Shown here piece after piece: positions 41,472 to 49,780 of a DNA stretch of 64,000 nucleotides. The number at the start of each line of letters is the position of its first letter. The stretch's first letter is position 1. The DNA is taken from NCBI RefSeq assembly GCF_026460945.1, contig NZ_JAOVZV010000003.1, forward strand, positions 62,001 through 126,000. Reading direction: 5' to 3'. The translations under genes and the position numbers were made by a program. The notes below the pieces were generated by a model. The model saw nothing but the letters and a program-made list of their open reading frames with translations. It was not told the DNA's origin and made no database searches. Source of the stretch: Chryseobacterium luquanense. GTDB taxonomy: Bacteria; Bacteroidota; Bacteroidia; Flavobacteriales; Weeksellaceae.

Positions 41472-41891
41472 TTAGTTGACTTTCTGCCAAACTTGTGTTC
41501 TTCCCAAAATAGAAACTCCCATATAACCTCTTACATTCAGTTTATCACCACTTCTTGTGATGGTACATTTATAAGTTTTACCAGTTTTAGGATCTGTAAT
41601 TGTACCTCCGGTAAATTCATCACCATCTTTTGCCAAACCTCTGATGATTTCCAAGCCTAAAATTGGTTTGCCTTTTCTGTCATCTTTACAGCTTGTACAG
41701 TTAGGATCTGCAGGTTTTATCAACAATTGAGAAACTTTACCGTAATATTTACCGTCTGATTTTTTATAAATTTCTACAATAGATTTTGCTTGTTTTGTTT
41801 CGTCATCTATGGTTTTCCATTTTCCTTCAATTTGCGCAAATGACATCACGCTGAATAGTGAAAGTACAAATGTTGCTAATAATTTTTTCAT
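41472..41891 (-). CDS. Secreted DUF2147 protein
   Basis: 139 residues. The signal peptide is about 1-19 (ending SFAQ). The mature part has the DUF2147 start IEGKWKTIDDETKQAKSIVEIY, a CTSCKDDRKGKPILGLEII segment with two cysteines, and a closing GYMGVSILGRTQVW. DUF2147 proteins are small periplasmic beta-barrel-like proteins of unknown function, abundant in this phylum. Single gene between terminators. Confidence 0.9.
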   Translation of the reverse strand: MKKLLATFVLSLFSVMSFAQIEGKWKTIDDETKQAKSIVEIYKKSDGKYYGKVSQLLIKPADPNCTSCKDDRKGKPILGLEIIRGLAKDGDEFTGGTITDPKTGKTYKCTITRSGDKLNVRGYMGVSILGRTQVWQKVN

Positions 41892-42037
41892 ATTATTTTA
41901 GTTTAATTTTTATTTATAGATTGTTTAAATGTTGATTAGTTAAAAATATAAATAAATTTCAAACACACAAACATTTTTATTATCCTTTGCATATATAACA
42001 ATAGAGAGACCAATTTTAAAAATTAAACATTATAAAA

Positions 42038-43966
42038 TTAATTCAGTTTTCTGTTGATTACACGACTCATATAATCCTGATACCAAGCCTTTGCAATTTG
42101 TTTACCTTTCTCGGTTTCCAGAGTTTTTAATTTATCATTGAGATTGTTTTCAAAACCTAAATCATTTTTATCATAAATTCCAGTAATGTTTTTACCGTCA
42201 AACCTGTAAATATAATTCCCATAAATAAACTGTTCTGAGGTTCCATCTGAGTTTACGATCAAAGGTTCGTACTTTTTTTCGCTTACCAGACTTCTTCCCC
42301 AACTTCTAATTTTTTTGTTATATCCAATTAAATCTGCCAAAGTAGGATAAATATCAATCTGCTGAGCCAATTCATTATTGACGCCTTTCAACTGATACGC
42401 TGGATTCGGGGAATAAAAAACCAAAGGAACAGCAAATCTGTTCATTGCTTTTTCGTATTCAGAATAATATACCTGATTGGTATGATCTCCTGTAAATACG
42501 AAAATGGTATTTTTAAACCAGGGTTGTTTTTTTGCAGTTTCAAAATATTTTTTAATCGCATAATCGGTGTACTGCATCGGTTCATGCATTTCAATGTTAC
42601 CTTTTTTGAATTTCCCATTATATTTTTCAGGAATTTTAAAAGGGTGATGCGAAGAAGCGGTAAAAACTGTTGCCATAAAAGGTTTCGTATTCCCTATATT
42701 TTTTGCAAAATATTGAAGAAACGGCTCGTCCCAAATCGCCCACATCCCATCGAAATCCTGATCTTCATGATACTCATCTTTTCCAAAATAATGTTTGAAG
42801 CCTAAGATATTTCCGAATCCTAAAAAACCCATCGAACCATTAGGTGCACCGTGATAAAACGACGTATCATAACCTAAATCATTACAAACCGAAACAATCG
42901 ACTGAATTTTTTGGTTTGAATAAGGTGAACTTGTAAAAGCATCCGTCAAACTCGGAATTCCCGCCAAAATACTGCTCATTCCGTGAATAGATTGTCTTCC
43001 ATTGGCAAATGTATTAGGAAAAATAAGACTTTCATTAGCCAAACTATCTATAAATGGTGTGTAAGATACATAGTCTTTAATCTTTTTATCTTTATTAAAA
43101 GCTCCTGAATATTCTCTTCCAAAAGATTCCACAATAAAAATCACAATATTGGGTTTATCATGAATTTGTCTATCGTATGTTTTGTAAGTATTGATATTTT
43201 CATCAATAAATTTCTGATCAACGAACTGAACCTCCTTGAAGTTATTACTTCCCAATGTTCTGAAAAAAGAAAAAGTAGAATTCAGGACAATATTTCCCTG
43301 AAGCGGAGTTTTCACAAACTTGTTAGCATCCACCAAATTAATTGGTCTTGTACTGTGTTTAAAATCACCTCTGATTCCACCAACAATTAAAACTGCAGAA
43401 ATACATAAAGTTACGATAGACCAAATAAAATAAGGAACCAGTTTTACAGGCTTTTTATATTTAATTTTAAATCGTTTATAAAGAAAAACCCAGGCAACCA
43501 TTAAGAATACGAACCAAATAATCACAATAGGATGCTCTTTGGTGGAAACAGTAAAGACTTTCAAAATATTGGTTTCGTGTTTTGCCACCTGAAATGCCGC
43601 TGAAGTCAATCTCGCCTGAGAAAATTTATAATAAATAAAATCTCCGAAATTCATCATGTAAGCAATTCCGTTGGTAATAAAATACAGCCAAATTAGGAAT
43701 TTCTGATATCCACTTTTTGCATTAATAACAATTGGAATTAAACTTAAAAAGATAAACAAAACGTTCACGTAAAGAATCGCCGTCAAATCAAAAGCAATCC
43801 CATGATAAGCCAAACTTAGATAATCTGAAATGCTGTCTACTTTTATTAAATCTTTATTGAAAAACCAAAACAAAAGTCTTGCAATCTGATAAAAAACAAA
43901 AGCCAAGAAAATCCTGTAGCACAGAACAAGGATTTCTTCTTTTCTGAATTCTTTGAAAAATTTCAT
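42038..43966 (-). CDS. LTA synthase family sulfatase-fold membrane protein
   Basis: 642 residues. Four or five N-terminal transmembrane helices (about 10-190) precede an extracytoplasmic sulfatase/phosphoglycerol transferase domain beginning KPNIVIFIVESFGREYSG. The metal-binding Glu is in that segment; the nucleophile position around NGRQSIHGMSSILAG shows a Ser rather than the Thr of Gram-positive LtaS. HHPF and FTGDHTNQ supply further metal ligands. A Gram-negative organism lacks lipoteichoic acid, so it probably transfers phosphoglycerol or phosphoethanolamine to a membrane glycan or lipid. Substrate unknown. Confidence 0.9.
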   Translation of the reverse strand: MKFFKEFRKEEILVLCYRIFLAFVFYQIARLLFWFFNKDLIKVDSISDYLSLAYHGIAFDLTAILYVNVLFIFLSLIPIVINAKSGYQKFLIWLYFITNGIAYMMNFGDFIYYKFSQARLTSAAFQVAKHETNILKVFTVSTKEHPIVIIWFVFLMVAWVFLYKRFKIKYKKPVKLVPYFIWSIVTLCISAVLIVGGIRGDFKHSTRPINLVDANKFVKTPLQGNIVLNSTFSFFRTLGSNNFKEVQFVDQKFIDENINTYKTYDRQIHDKPNIVIFIVESFGREYSGAFNKDKKIKDYVSYTPFIDSLANESLIFPNTFANGRQSIHGMSSILAGIPSLTDAFTSSPYSNQKIQSIVSVCNDLGYDTSFYHGAPNGSMGFLGFGNILGFKHYFGKDEYHEDQDFDGMWAIWDEPFLQYFAKNIGNTKPFMATVFTASSHHPFKIPEKYNGKFKKGNIEMHEPMQYTDYAIKKYFETAKKQPWFKNTIFVFTGDHTNQVYYSEYEKAMNRFAVPLVFYSPNPAYQLKGVNNELAQQIDIYPTLADLIGYNKKIRSWGRSLVSEKKYEPLIVNSDGTSEQFIYGNYIYRFDGKNITGIYDKNDLGFENNLNDKLKTLETEKGKQIAKAWYQDYMSRVINRKLN

Positions 43967-44120
43967 TCGTATATACTTGTCTTTAAAGATGAAACGTTAT
44001 CAACCAACACTTTACTTTAAAATTTTGACCGATAATAAATTTGCTACGCAAATTTACGTTAAATTCATAGGATTGTAATTTTTAGTTCATATTAATTAAG
44101 GTTAAAATTTTTAAAAAATG

Positions 44121-44128
44121 TAATTTTG
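44121..44128 (+). promoter_or_regulatory. -7 box TAATTTTG ahead of pssA
   Basis: It matches TAnnTTTG and ends five bases before the ATG, so the mRNA would be leaderless or nearly so. Confidence 0.5.
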
Positions 44129-44133
44129 CTGCT

Positions 44134-44862
44134 ATGAATTTCATAAAGAACAATCTGGCAAATGCCATTACTTTGGGAAACCTTTTTTCGGGTTGCGTTG
44201 GTGCTTTACATTTGATTTTAGGCGATCATCAGACAACTGCAATCTGCATCATTTTATCTTTAGTTTTAGATTTTTTTGACGGATTTGTAGCAAGAGCTTT
44301 AAAAGCCAATTCCAATTTGGGAACTCAGCTCGATTCTTTGGCAGATATGGTAAGTTTCGGAGTAATTCCTGGATTGGCAATGTTTAAAATGCTTGAACCA
44401 TTCGGAAATGAAGTTTTAGGATTACAACTTCCTTTCGCAATTAAATATTTTGGATTTCTAATTACGCTTTTTTCTTGTTTAAGACTGGCTATTTTTAATC
44501 TGGATGAGGATCAGAAATATTATTTTAAAGGTTTGAATACACCTTCAAATACTATTTTAATTTTTGGAATTTATTTATTAACAACTCCTTATTTTCCATT
44601 TGAAAATTATGCATTTGATAAAAATTCAACATCAGTTTTAATCTTATTAGTAACAACTATTTTAAGCTCATGGTTATTAATCAGTCCAATAAAAATGATT
44701 GCGATGAAATTCAAATCGATGAAACTGCAGGATAATTATCCGAAATTGGCCTTATTAATTGGTGCAATTCTTATTTTAATCATATTTGATTATGTTGGAA
44801 TCCCTTTGATAATTATTTATTATATCTTAATTTCACTTATCTTCCAAAAACAATTAAATTAA
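44134..44862 (+). CDS. pssA: CDP-diacylglycerol--serine O-phosphatidyltransferase
   Basis: 242 residues with about six to eight transmembrane segments. The CDP-alcohol phosphatidyltransferase motif DGx2ARx8Gx3Dx3D is complete, in DGFVARALKANSNLG followed by TQLDSLAD. It makes phosphatidylserine from CDP-diacylglycerol and serine at the inner membrane, the first step to phosphatidylethanolamine. PSS rather than PgsA is preferred because of overall similarity to short Bacteroidetes PSS. Cotranscription with the exonuclease 58 bases downstream is possible. Confidence 0.92.
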   Translation: MNFIKNNLANAITLGNLFSGCVGALHLILGDHQTTAICIILSLVLDFFDGFVARALKANSNLGTQLDSLADMVSFGVIPGLAMFKMLEPFGNEVLGLQLPFAIKYFGFLITLFSCLRLAIFNLDEDQKYYFKGLNTPSNTILIFGIYLLTTPYFPFENYAFDKNSTSVLILLVTTILSSWLLISPIKMIAMKFKSMKLQDNYPKLALLIGAILILIIFDYVGIPLIIIYYILISLIFQKQLN

Positions 44863-44920
44863 AAAACTGACAGTTTTACAATTTCAAATTAACACATTCT
44901 CAAATTTTCAAATTAATAAA

Positions 44921-45685
44921 ATGAACTTAAAACTATACAAACCACTTTGCGTTTTCGATCTTGAAACTACAGGAACCAATGTTGGAAAAGACCGAATTGT
45001 AGAAATCTGTATTTTAAAAGTAAATCCTGACTCATCTAGAGAAAGCAAAACCTGGAGAGTAAATCCTGAAATGCCGATTCCGGTTTCGTCGAGTGAGATT
45101 CATGGAATTTATGATGAAGACATTAAAGATGCGCCGACTTTTAAAGAAATTGCTCCGAAAATTGTTGAAATGATTACAGGAACAGACTTGGGAGGGTTTA
45201 ATTCAAACCGATTCGATGTTCCTTTATTGGCAGAAGAGTTGCTTCGTGCAGATTTCGATTTTGATTTAAGTAAATTCAAATTAGTCGATGCACAAACAAT
45301 TTTCCATAAAAAAGAACCAAGAAACTTGGGTGCAGCCTATCAATTTTATTGTGGGAAAACTTTAGAAAATGCCCATTCTGCTGAAGCTGATGTTTTGGCA
45401 ACATTTGAAGTTTTGGATGCTCAAGTTGGAAAATACGATGATATTTCTAATGAAATTGCTGAACTAAGTGAATTTTCAACTCAGAATAAATTTGCTGATT
45501 TAGCCGGAATGATTCATTATAATGCAAAAAATCAGGAAATTTTTGCTTTCGGAAAATATAAAGGACAAGTTGTGAAAGAAGTTTTTCAAAAAGATTTGGG
45601 ATATTTCGGATGGCTGCAAAACGCAGATTTCCCTTTGTACACGAAAAAAGTTTTTACTAAAATTCAGCTTTCCAGTAAGTTTTAG
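44921..45685 (+). CDS. DEDDh 3'-5' exonuclease
   Basis: 254 residues. DEDD residues are visible: D and E in VFDLETTG, D in NSNRFDVPLL (GGFNSNRFD), and the final H/D in AHSAEADVLAT. The fold is that of the DnaQ epsilon subunit of DNA polymerase III. A C-terminal region (about 185-250) with FAFGKYKGQVVKEVF and GYFGWLQNADFP is the DUF3820-like extension found in several Bacteroidetes homologues. Proofreading or RNA/DNA trimming role; which one is not known. Confidence 0.9.
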   Translation: MNLKLYKPLCVFDLETTGTNVGKDRIVEICILKVNPDSSRESKTWRVNPEMPIPVSSSEIHGIYDEDIKDAPTFKEIAPKIVEMITGTDLGGFNSNRFDVPLLAEELLRADFDFDLSKFKLVDAQTIFHKKEPRNLGAAYQFYCGKTLENAHSAEADVLATFEVLDAQVGKYDDISNEIAELSEFSTQNKFADLAGMIHYNAKNQEIFAFGKYKGQVVKEVFQKDLGYFGWLQNADFPLYTKKVFTKIQLSSKF

Positions 45686-45732
45686 AACTTCTTTTGAAAT
45701 TTCGTAAATTAAACTGACGCTCTGAAAAATTC

Positions 45733-45874
45733 AAACATTAAGATTATTAAGTTTGTAAGGAAAATATTAAAGCGAAGATCTTTTTAGATTTAATAGATAA
45801 ATTCATTAAGCAGTACGCTTAAATCAATTTATCGATTCTTAAAAACTCTTAACCCTTTAATGTTCTTAATGTTT
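45733..45874. repeat. MITE-like element with terminal inverted repeats
   Basis: An 11-bp perfect terminal inverted repeat (45733-45743 AAACATTAAGA with 45864-45874) flanks a 142-base AT-rich element. Inside it is a second 8-bp inverted repeat (45796-45803 with 45826-45833), giving a central hairpin. No ORF inside. Whether it is mobile is unknown. Confidence 0.5.
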
Positions 45875-45935
45875 TGTAAACCTATAATCATTCCATTTTG
45901 AGGAACGGAATTTGAAGTAACCATTAAAAAAAAGG

Positions 45936-46337
45936 ATGAGCAATTTAGTTAAGTTTAAATTTTATGAAACTGCACTTGAAGCCAATCGAGACAAGCAGAT
46001 TCTTGCCGAAAACGAAATCAACAGTTTCATAGCAAACGAACAATTGATTCAATCTGATTGGTTGCTTTCCCAAGCTGTTGGTGGAATCCAGTTGCAGGTT
46101 TTCGAAGATGATTTTGATAATGCTGAAAAAATCTTAACTGATTATCAGGAAAATGAAAAGTTTGCTCTTGAAGTAGAGCATACCATCGAACATCCGAAGT
46201 TTGATTTTGTGTGTCCGAAATGCGGCTCAAATCACATCTACAAAGACGACAGATCAACAAGTTTCTTTGGAATTTCTTTATTGTCAAGCGATAAATATGT
46301 TTGTTACTATTGTGAGAATGAATTTACTCACGAATAA
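45936..46337 (+). CDS. DUF2007 / zinc-ribbon protein
   Basis: 133 residues. The N-terminal half (about 1-75) is the DUF2007 fold (FKFYETALEANRDKQILAENEINSFIAN, with SQAVGGIQLQVFEDDFDNAEKIL), a putative signal-transducing ferredoxin-like fold. The C-terminal half carries a zinc ribbon CPKC ... CYYC. A small cytoplasmic protein of unknown function, conserved in flavobacteria. Confidence 0.87.
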   Translation: MSNLVKFKFYETALEANRDKQILAENEINSFIANEQLIQSDWLLSQAVGGIQLQVFEDDFDNAEKILTDYQENEKFALEVEHTIEHPKFDFVCPKCGSNHIYKDDRSTSFFGISLLSSDKYVCYYCENEFTHE

Positions 46338-46435
46338 GCATTTTTTCACTCGTCAGGAATCTCAAAAGTCTTGATATCCTTTTAAGATGACAAAATAAGA
46401 TTAAACGTGTAATTTTTAAAGGAAGACTGAAATTC

Positions 46436-46541
46436 TAGCCCCGATCGCAACGGCATCCTTTTTTGGGACAGACGTAGCAAAGCGGAGACTTTCCCAAAAA
46501 AGATACAGTGAAGAGCGGGAATAAGCTCCTAAAATATAAAT
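46436..46541. repeat. Structured intergenic repeat element (about 100 bases)
   Basis: A long stem pairs 46455-46468 with 46492-46504 (ATCC-T6-GGGA with TCCC-A6-GAT, one bulge) around a 23-base loop; GCCCCG lies before it and GCGGG with AATAAGCTCC after it. I recognise this sequence type as a recurrent intergenic motif of flavobacterial genomes. Function unknown. The flanking bases 46338-46435 and 46542-46626 show no gene. Confidence 0.55.
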
Positions 46542-46626
46542 AATTAGTAATGAGAAGTAAAAAGATTGCTTTACCTCGACAAACTCAGTAAAAGCTCAAT
46601 TTGCTTCTCGCAATGATAAATAAATT

Positions 46627-47232
46627 ATGAAAATAATCTGCATAGGAAGAAATTACAGCGAACACGCAAAGGAATTGGGAAATGCTATTCCTGACAAACC
46701 TGTAATTTTTATGAAACCCGATACGGCGGTTTTGAAAGGAAATGATTTTTACATTCCTGAATTTTCGAATGATGTACATTATGAACTTGAAGTTGTTGTG
46801 AAAATTTCTAAAGGCGGAAAATACATTCAGAAAGGATCTGCAAGCAAACATTACGAAGAAATAGGTTTGGGAATTGATTTTACAGCAAGAGATCTTCAGA
46901 GCGAATTAAAATCTAAAGGTCTTCCTTGGGAATTGGCGAAAGGTTTTGACGGTTCGGCTGTTGTAGGAAATTTCTTCAAAAAAGAAAATTACAATCTTGA
47001 ATCTCTGAATTTTTCTTTATTAAAAAATAAGGAAAAAGTTCAGAATGGAAACTCAAAAGATATGATTTTCACGATTGATGATATTATTGCTTTTGTTTCC
47101 CAATATTTTACATTGAGAGTCGGAGATTTGATTTTCACAGGAACTCCGGAAGGCGTTGGAAAGGTTTCTGAAAACGATGTTTTGGAAGCATATCTTGAAG
47201 GCGAAAAAGTCTTGGATATAAGAATTATGTAA
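46627..47232 (+). CDS. Fumarylacetoacetate hydrolase family protein
   Basis: 201 residues, the short single-domain form. Features: GRNYSEHAKELGN, PVIFMKPDTA, the metal-binding Glu residues in HYELEVVVKISKGG, and FTGTPEGVGKV. It probably hydrolyses acylpyruvates or decarboxylates oxaloacetate, using a divalent metal in the cytoplasm. Exact substrate unknown. A universal stress protein gene follows after 61 bases on the same strand. Confidence 0.93.
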   Translation: MKIICIGRNYSEHAKELGNAIPDKPVIFMKPDTAVLKGNDFYIPEFSNDVHYELEVVVKISKGGKYIQKGSASKHYEEIGLGIDFTARDLQSELKSKGLPWELAKGFDGSAVVGNFFKKENYNLESLNFSLLKNKEKVQNGNSKDMIFTIDDIIAFVSQYFTLRVGDLIFTGTPEGVGKVSENDVLEAYLEGEKVLDIRIM

Positions 47233-47293
47233 GAATATCATTGGAGAATGGTCTGTTTTTTTCATATCTTTAAGAAGACTTAAATTACAAATT

Positions 47294-47731
47294 ATGATAA
47301 ACATTATTTTACCCGTCGATTTTGGAGAAAAAACAGATCAGCTTGTAGATGGAGCCGTAAAATTTGCAAAAGAAGTAAATGGAAAAATTTGCCTTATTCA
47401 CGTTGCACCAACAGATATTGGTTTTGCAATCGGTGATATGGGATATCAGTATTTTCCGGAGATTGAAGAAAACGAAATCAGAGAAGAATTGGTTCTTTTA
47501 AATAAAATCAACCAAAGAATTCTTGCTCAGGATGTAGAATGTGAACATATTTTAAAACAAGGTATCGCAAAAGATATTATCTTAGAATATTCTGATCTAA
47601 AAAGTGCGAGCTACATTGTAATGGGTTCTCACGGAAGAAGCGGCATTTACGATGTTTTCGTAGGCAGCTTAACGAAAGGATTGACAAAAGACTCCAAAGT
47701 TCCTGTGTTGGTTCTTCCTATTCACGAATAA
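47294..47731 (+). CDS. Universal stress protein (UspA family)
   Basis: 145 residues, a single USP domain. The ATP-binding signature GxxGx9GS is present (GSHGRSGIYDVFVGS near 116-130), so it is of the ATP-binding type. N-terminal strand NIILPVDF with D at position 9. Cytoplasmic, stress-induced dimer in characterised homologues; role here unknown. It ends at a terminator. Confidence 0.92.
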   Translation: MINIILPVDFGEKTDQLVDGAVKFAKEVNGKICLIHVAPTDIGFAIGDMGYQYFPEIEENEIREELVLLNKINQRILAQDVECEHILKQGIAKDIILEYSDLKSASYIVMGSHGRSGIYDVFVGSLTKGLTKDSKVPVLVLPIHE

Positions 47732-47760
47732 AAGTAAAATTAGTTTTAACTAAAATTAAA

Positions 47761-47795
47761 AAAGACCGATCAAAAAATTTGACCGGTCTTTTTCT
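47761..47795. terminator. Bidirectional intrinsic terminator
   Basis: An 8-bp stem (47761-47768 with 47784-47791), extended by two more pairs, between the convergent USP and small membrane protein genes. Confidence 0.85.
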
Positions 47796-47809
47796 ATATA
47801 ACCAATTAA

Positions 47810-48043
47810 TTAACCTTCTTTTTTATAGATCGCAGGATCGTAGTAAGGATTTTTTCCTTCTGTTGGAGAATAATATTCTTTGTCTTTATTGTTCCCAAGA
47901 GTTGCTACCAAAACATAGCACCAATAAGTAAATAATACACAACAAACTGCGAATAAAACCCAGTTTAGTACGTTTCCGAAAATATCGTAGAAACCGAATG
48001 CCCATTTGAATGCATCACTTAAGAATAGAAAGAAAGACGTCAT
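47810..48043 (-). CDS. DUF6341-like small membrane protein
   Basis: 77 residues with two hydrophobic stretches (about 3-24 and 26-48) followed by a polar tail ending in the Tyr-rich PYYDPAIYKK. It is divergent from the DUF6427-type gene, the flavobacterial neighbour typical of DUF6341. The role is unknown; it is predicted to be an inner membrane protein. Only 42 bases separate the two starts. Confidence 0.75.
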   Translation of the reverse strand: MTSFFLFLSDAFKWAFGFYDIFGNVLNWVLFAVCCVLFTYWCYVLVATLGNNKDKEYYSPTEGKNPYYDPAIYKKEG

Positions 48044-48061
48044 TATTTTCCTTTTTTAAAT

Positions 48062-48069
48062 TAACTTTG
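48062..48069 (+). promoter_or_regulatory. -7 box TAACTTTG ahead of DUF6427 gene
   Basis: It matches TAnnTTTG, 16 bases before the ATG, in the 42-base divergent gap. Confidence 0.5.
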
Positions 48070-48085
48070 CACAAATTTATAAAAA

Positions 48086-48991
48086 ATGTTTAGATTACTT
48101 TCAAAAGAAAGCAATATTTTTTCAATTCCGGTTTATATTGGTTTTCTTCTTTTAATTGTAATATTATTTAACATACTGAATTTCAATACTTATGAAGGAA
48201 TAATTACAGGAATTACTTTTGTAGGAATTGCGCTTGGATATTTCTGTTTTAATGCAATTGCGTTGAATTACAATACACATTTGCCTCTTTTTCTCTATAC
48301 ATTTTTTGTTTTCGGATTATATGATGGAAATCTTGACCTCGGAATTGCAGTTGCGATTCTCACCAATTCTTTTCTTTTGCTGCTTTTAACGAGTACAGAT
48401 GAAGATTTAAGGAAAAAATCTTATGTTTTGGTAGGCTCTATTGTTGCTTTAAATTTTATATTTCTTCCGACAACCTGGCCAATGATGTGTTTTGTATTAA
48501 TTCATCTAATTGTAACTTCTGAAAGAGTTGGCTTAAATATTTTCAGATTTCTTTTGGGAATTGCGATGATTGCATTGAGTTATTTCTCAGTAATGTTTTT
48601 CTTTCAGTTTTATTCCTGGAATACTGATTATATTCCTTTCGGAAAGATGAAAATGGTGACCGATTACACCGAATTAATTCCATTGATTCCGATTATTTTG
48701 ATGCTGATTTATGCAATTTATGATCACTTTAAGCATTATAATAAGAAAAGCCCTGTAAGTAGATATAAATACACTTTTCTGTTGGTTTTTTCTTTGGCAC
48801 AGCTCATCAGTATTATTCTTTATATGGATAAAAGTTATGAATATCTTTTGCTTCTTGCTTTTCCATCGACGATTATTTTAAGCCGTATGATGAAGTTTCT
48901 ACCTAAATATTGGATGCAGGAAGCAAGTGTTTGGTTAACCATTATAAGTTTAATTGTTTTTAAAGCAGGAACCCATTTCAATTTATTTTAA
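48086..48991 (+). CDS. DUF6427 multi-pass membrane protein
   Basis: 301 residues with about nine transmembrane helices and short loops, without a signal peptide. I recognise the flavobacteria-specific DUF6427 type by its position beside the small DUF6341-like gene and by its length and topology. Function unknown, perhaps gliding/T9SS or a transport accessory, but no motif supports either. The DUF3109 gene begins 10 bases downstream and is probably cotranscribed. Confidence 0.8.
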   Translation: MFRLLSKESNIFSIPVYIGFLLLIVILFNILNFNTYEGIITGITFVGIALGYFCFNAIALNYNTHLPLFLYTFFVFGLYDGNLDLGIAVAILTNSFLLLLLTSTDEDLRKKSYVLVGSIVALNFIFLPTTWPMMCFVLIHLIVTSERVGLNIFRFLLGIAMIALSYFSVMFFFQFYSWNTDYIPFGKMKMVTDYTELIPLIPIILMLIYAIYDHFKHYNKKSPVSRYKYTFLLVFSLAQLISIILYMDKSYEYLLLLAFPSTIILSRMMKFLPKYWMQEASVWLTIISLIVFKAGTHFNLF

Positions 48992-49001
48992 AAAAAAGAT
49001 T

Positions 49002-49586
49002 ATGATTCAAATAGACGATAAATTAATTTCTGAAGATATTTTTTCTGAAGAATTTGTTTGTAACCTTACCAAATGTAAAGGTGCATGTTGTGTGGAAGGT
49101 GACGTAGGAGCTCCTTTGGATAAAGACGAACTGGTGATTTTGGATAATATTTATGAAAAGATTAAACCTTATCTTACTGAAGCCGGAATTAAAGCATTAG
49201 ACGAACAGGGAACCTGGATAACCGATCCGATGGACGGAATGTACGTTACTCCAATGATTGAAAATGCAGAATGCGCTTATGTTACTTTCGACGAAAGGGG
49301 CATAACAAAATGTGGAATTGAAAAGGCTTACGAAGACGGGGCGGTTGATTGGCAAAAACCTATTTCTTGTCATTTATACCCAATCAGAATTACAGAATAC
49401 TCAACTTTTTCTGCTCTAAATTATCATGAATGGAATGTTTGCAGCGATGCATGTACTTTAGGAAAAGAATTGCAGGTTCCTGTGTATAAGTTCCTGAAAA
49501 CTCCGCTTACGAGAAAGTATGGCGAAGATTTTTACACGACTTTAAGCGATGTTGCAGAGGAGTGGAAAAAAGAATATGGGAAATAG
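49002..49586 (+). CDS. DUF3109 (YkgJ-like) Cys-rich protein
   Basis: 194 residues from the ATG at 49002; a longer frame overlaps the previous gene and is rejected. The cysteines CNLTKCKGACC, CGIEKAY, CHLYPIRI and the C-terminal CSDAC form the zinc/iron-chelating pattern of the YkgJ/DUF3109 group. Probably a cytoplasmic metal-binding protein of unknown activity. It lies 10 bases after the DUF6427 gene. Confidence 0.9.
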   Translation: MIQIDDKLISEDIFSEEFVCNLTKCKGACCVEGDVGAPLDKDELVILDNIYEKIKPYLTEAGIKALDEQGTWITDPMDGMYVTPMIENAECAYVTFDERGITKCGIEKAYEDGAVDWQKPISCHLYPIRITEYSTFSALNYHEWNVCSDACTLGKELQVPVYKFLKTPLTRKYGEDFYTTLSDVAEEWKKEYGK

Positions 49587-49727
49587 TTGATGGTTGATAG
49601 ATTTTTTGCAAAATAGATTAAGACCTTTTCTTTTTTTATATTTAAATCAAGTCTCGAAGGGAAGATTTTCTAAAGAAAGGTTGCAATCCTATTAATCAAT
49701 TCCAAACCATTGAAAATAATAAAAACA

Positions 49728-49756
49728 AACGACCGCAGGAAATTCCTGCGGTCGTT
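49728..49756. terminator. Bidirectional intrinsic terminator
   Basis: A perfect 13-bp stem (49728-49740 with 49744-49756) and 3-base loop with a T run; between DUF3109 and the M16 peptidase gene. Confidence 0.9.
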
Positions 49757-49780
49757 TTAAATATATAGAATCGACTAAGA

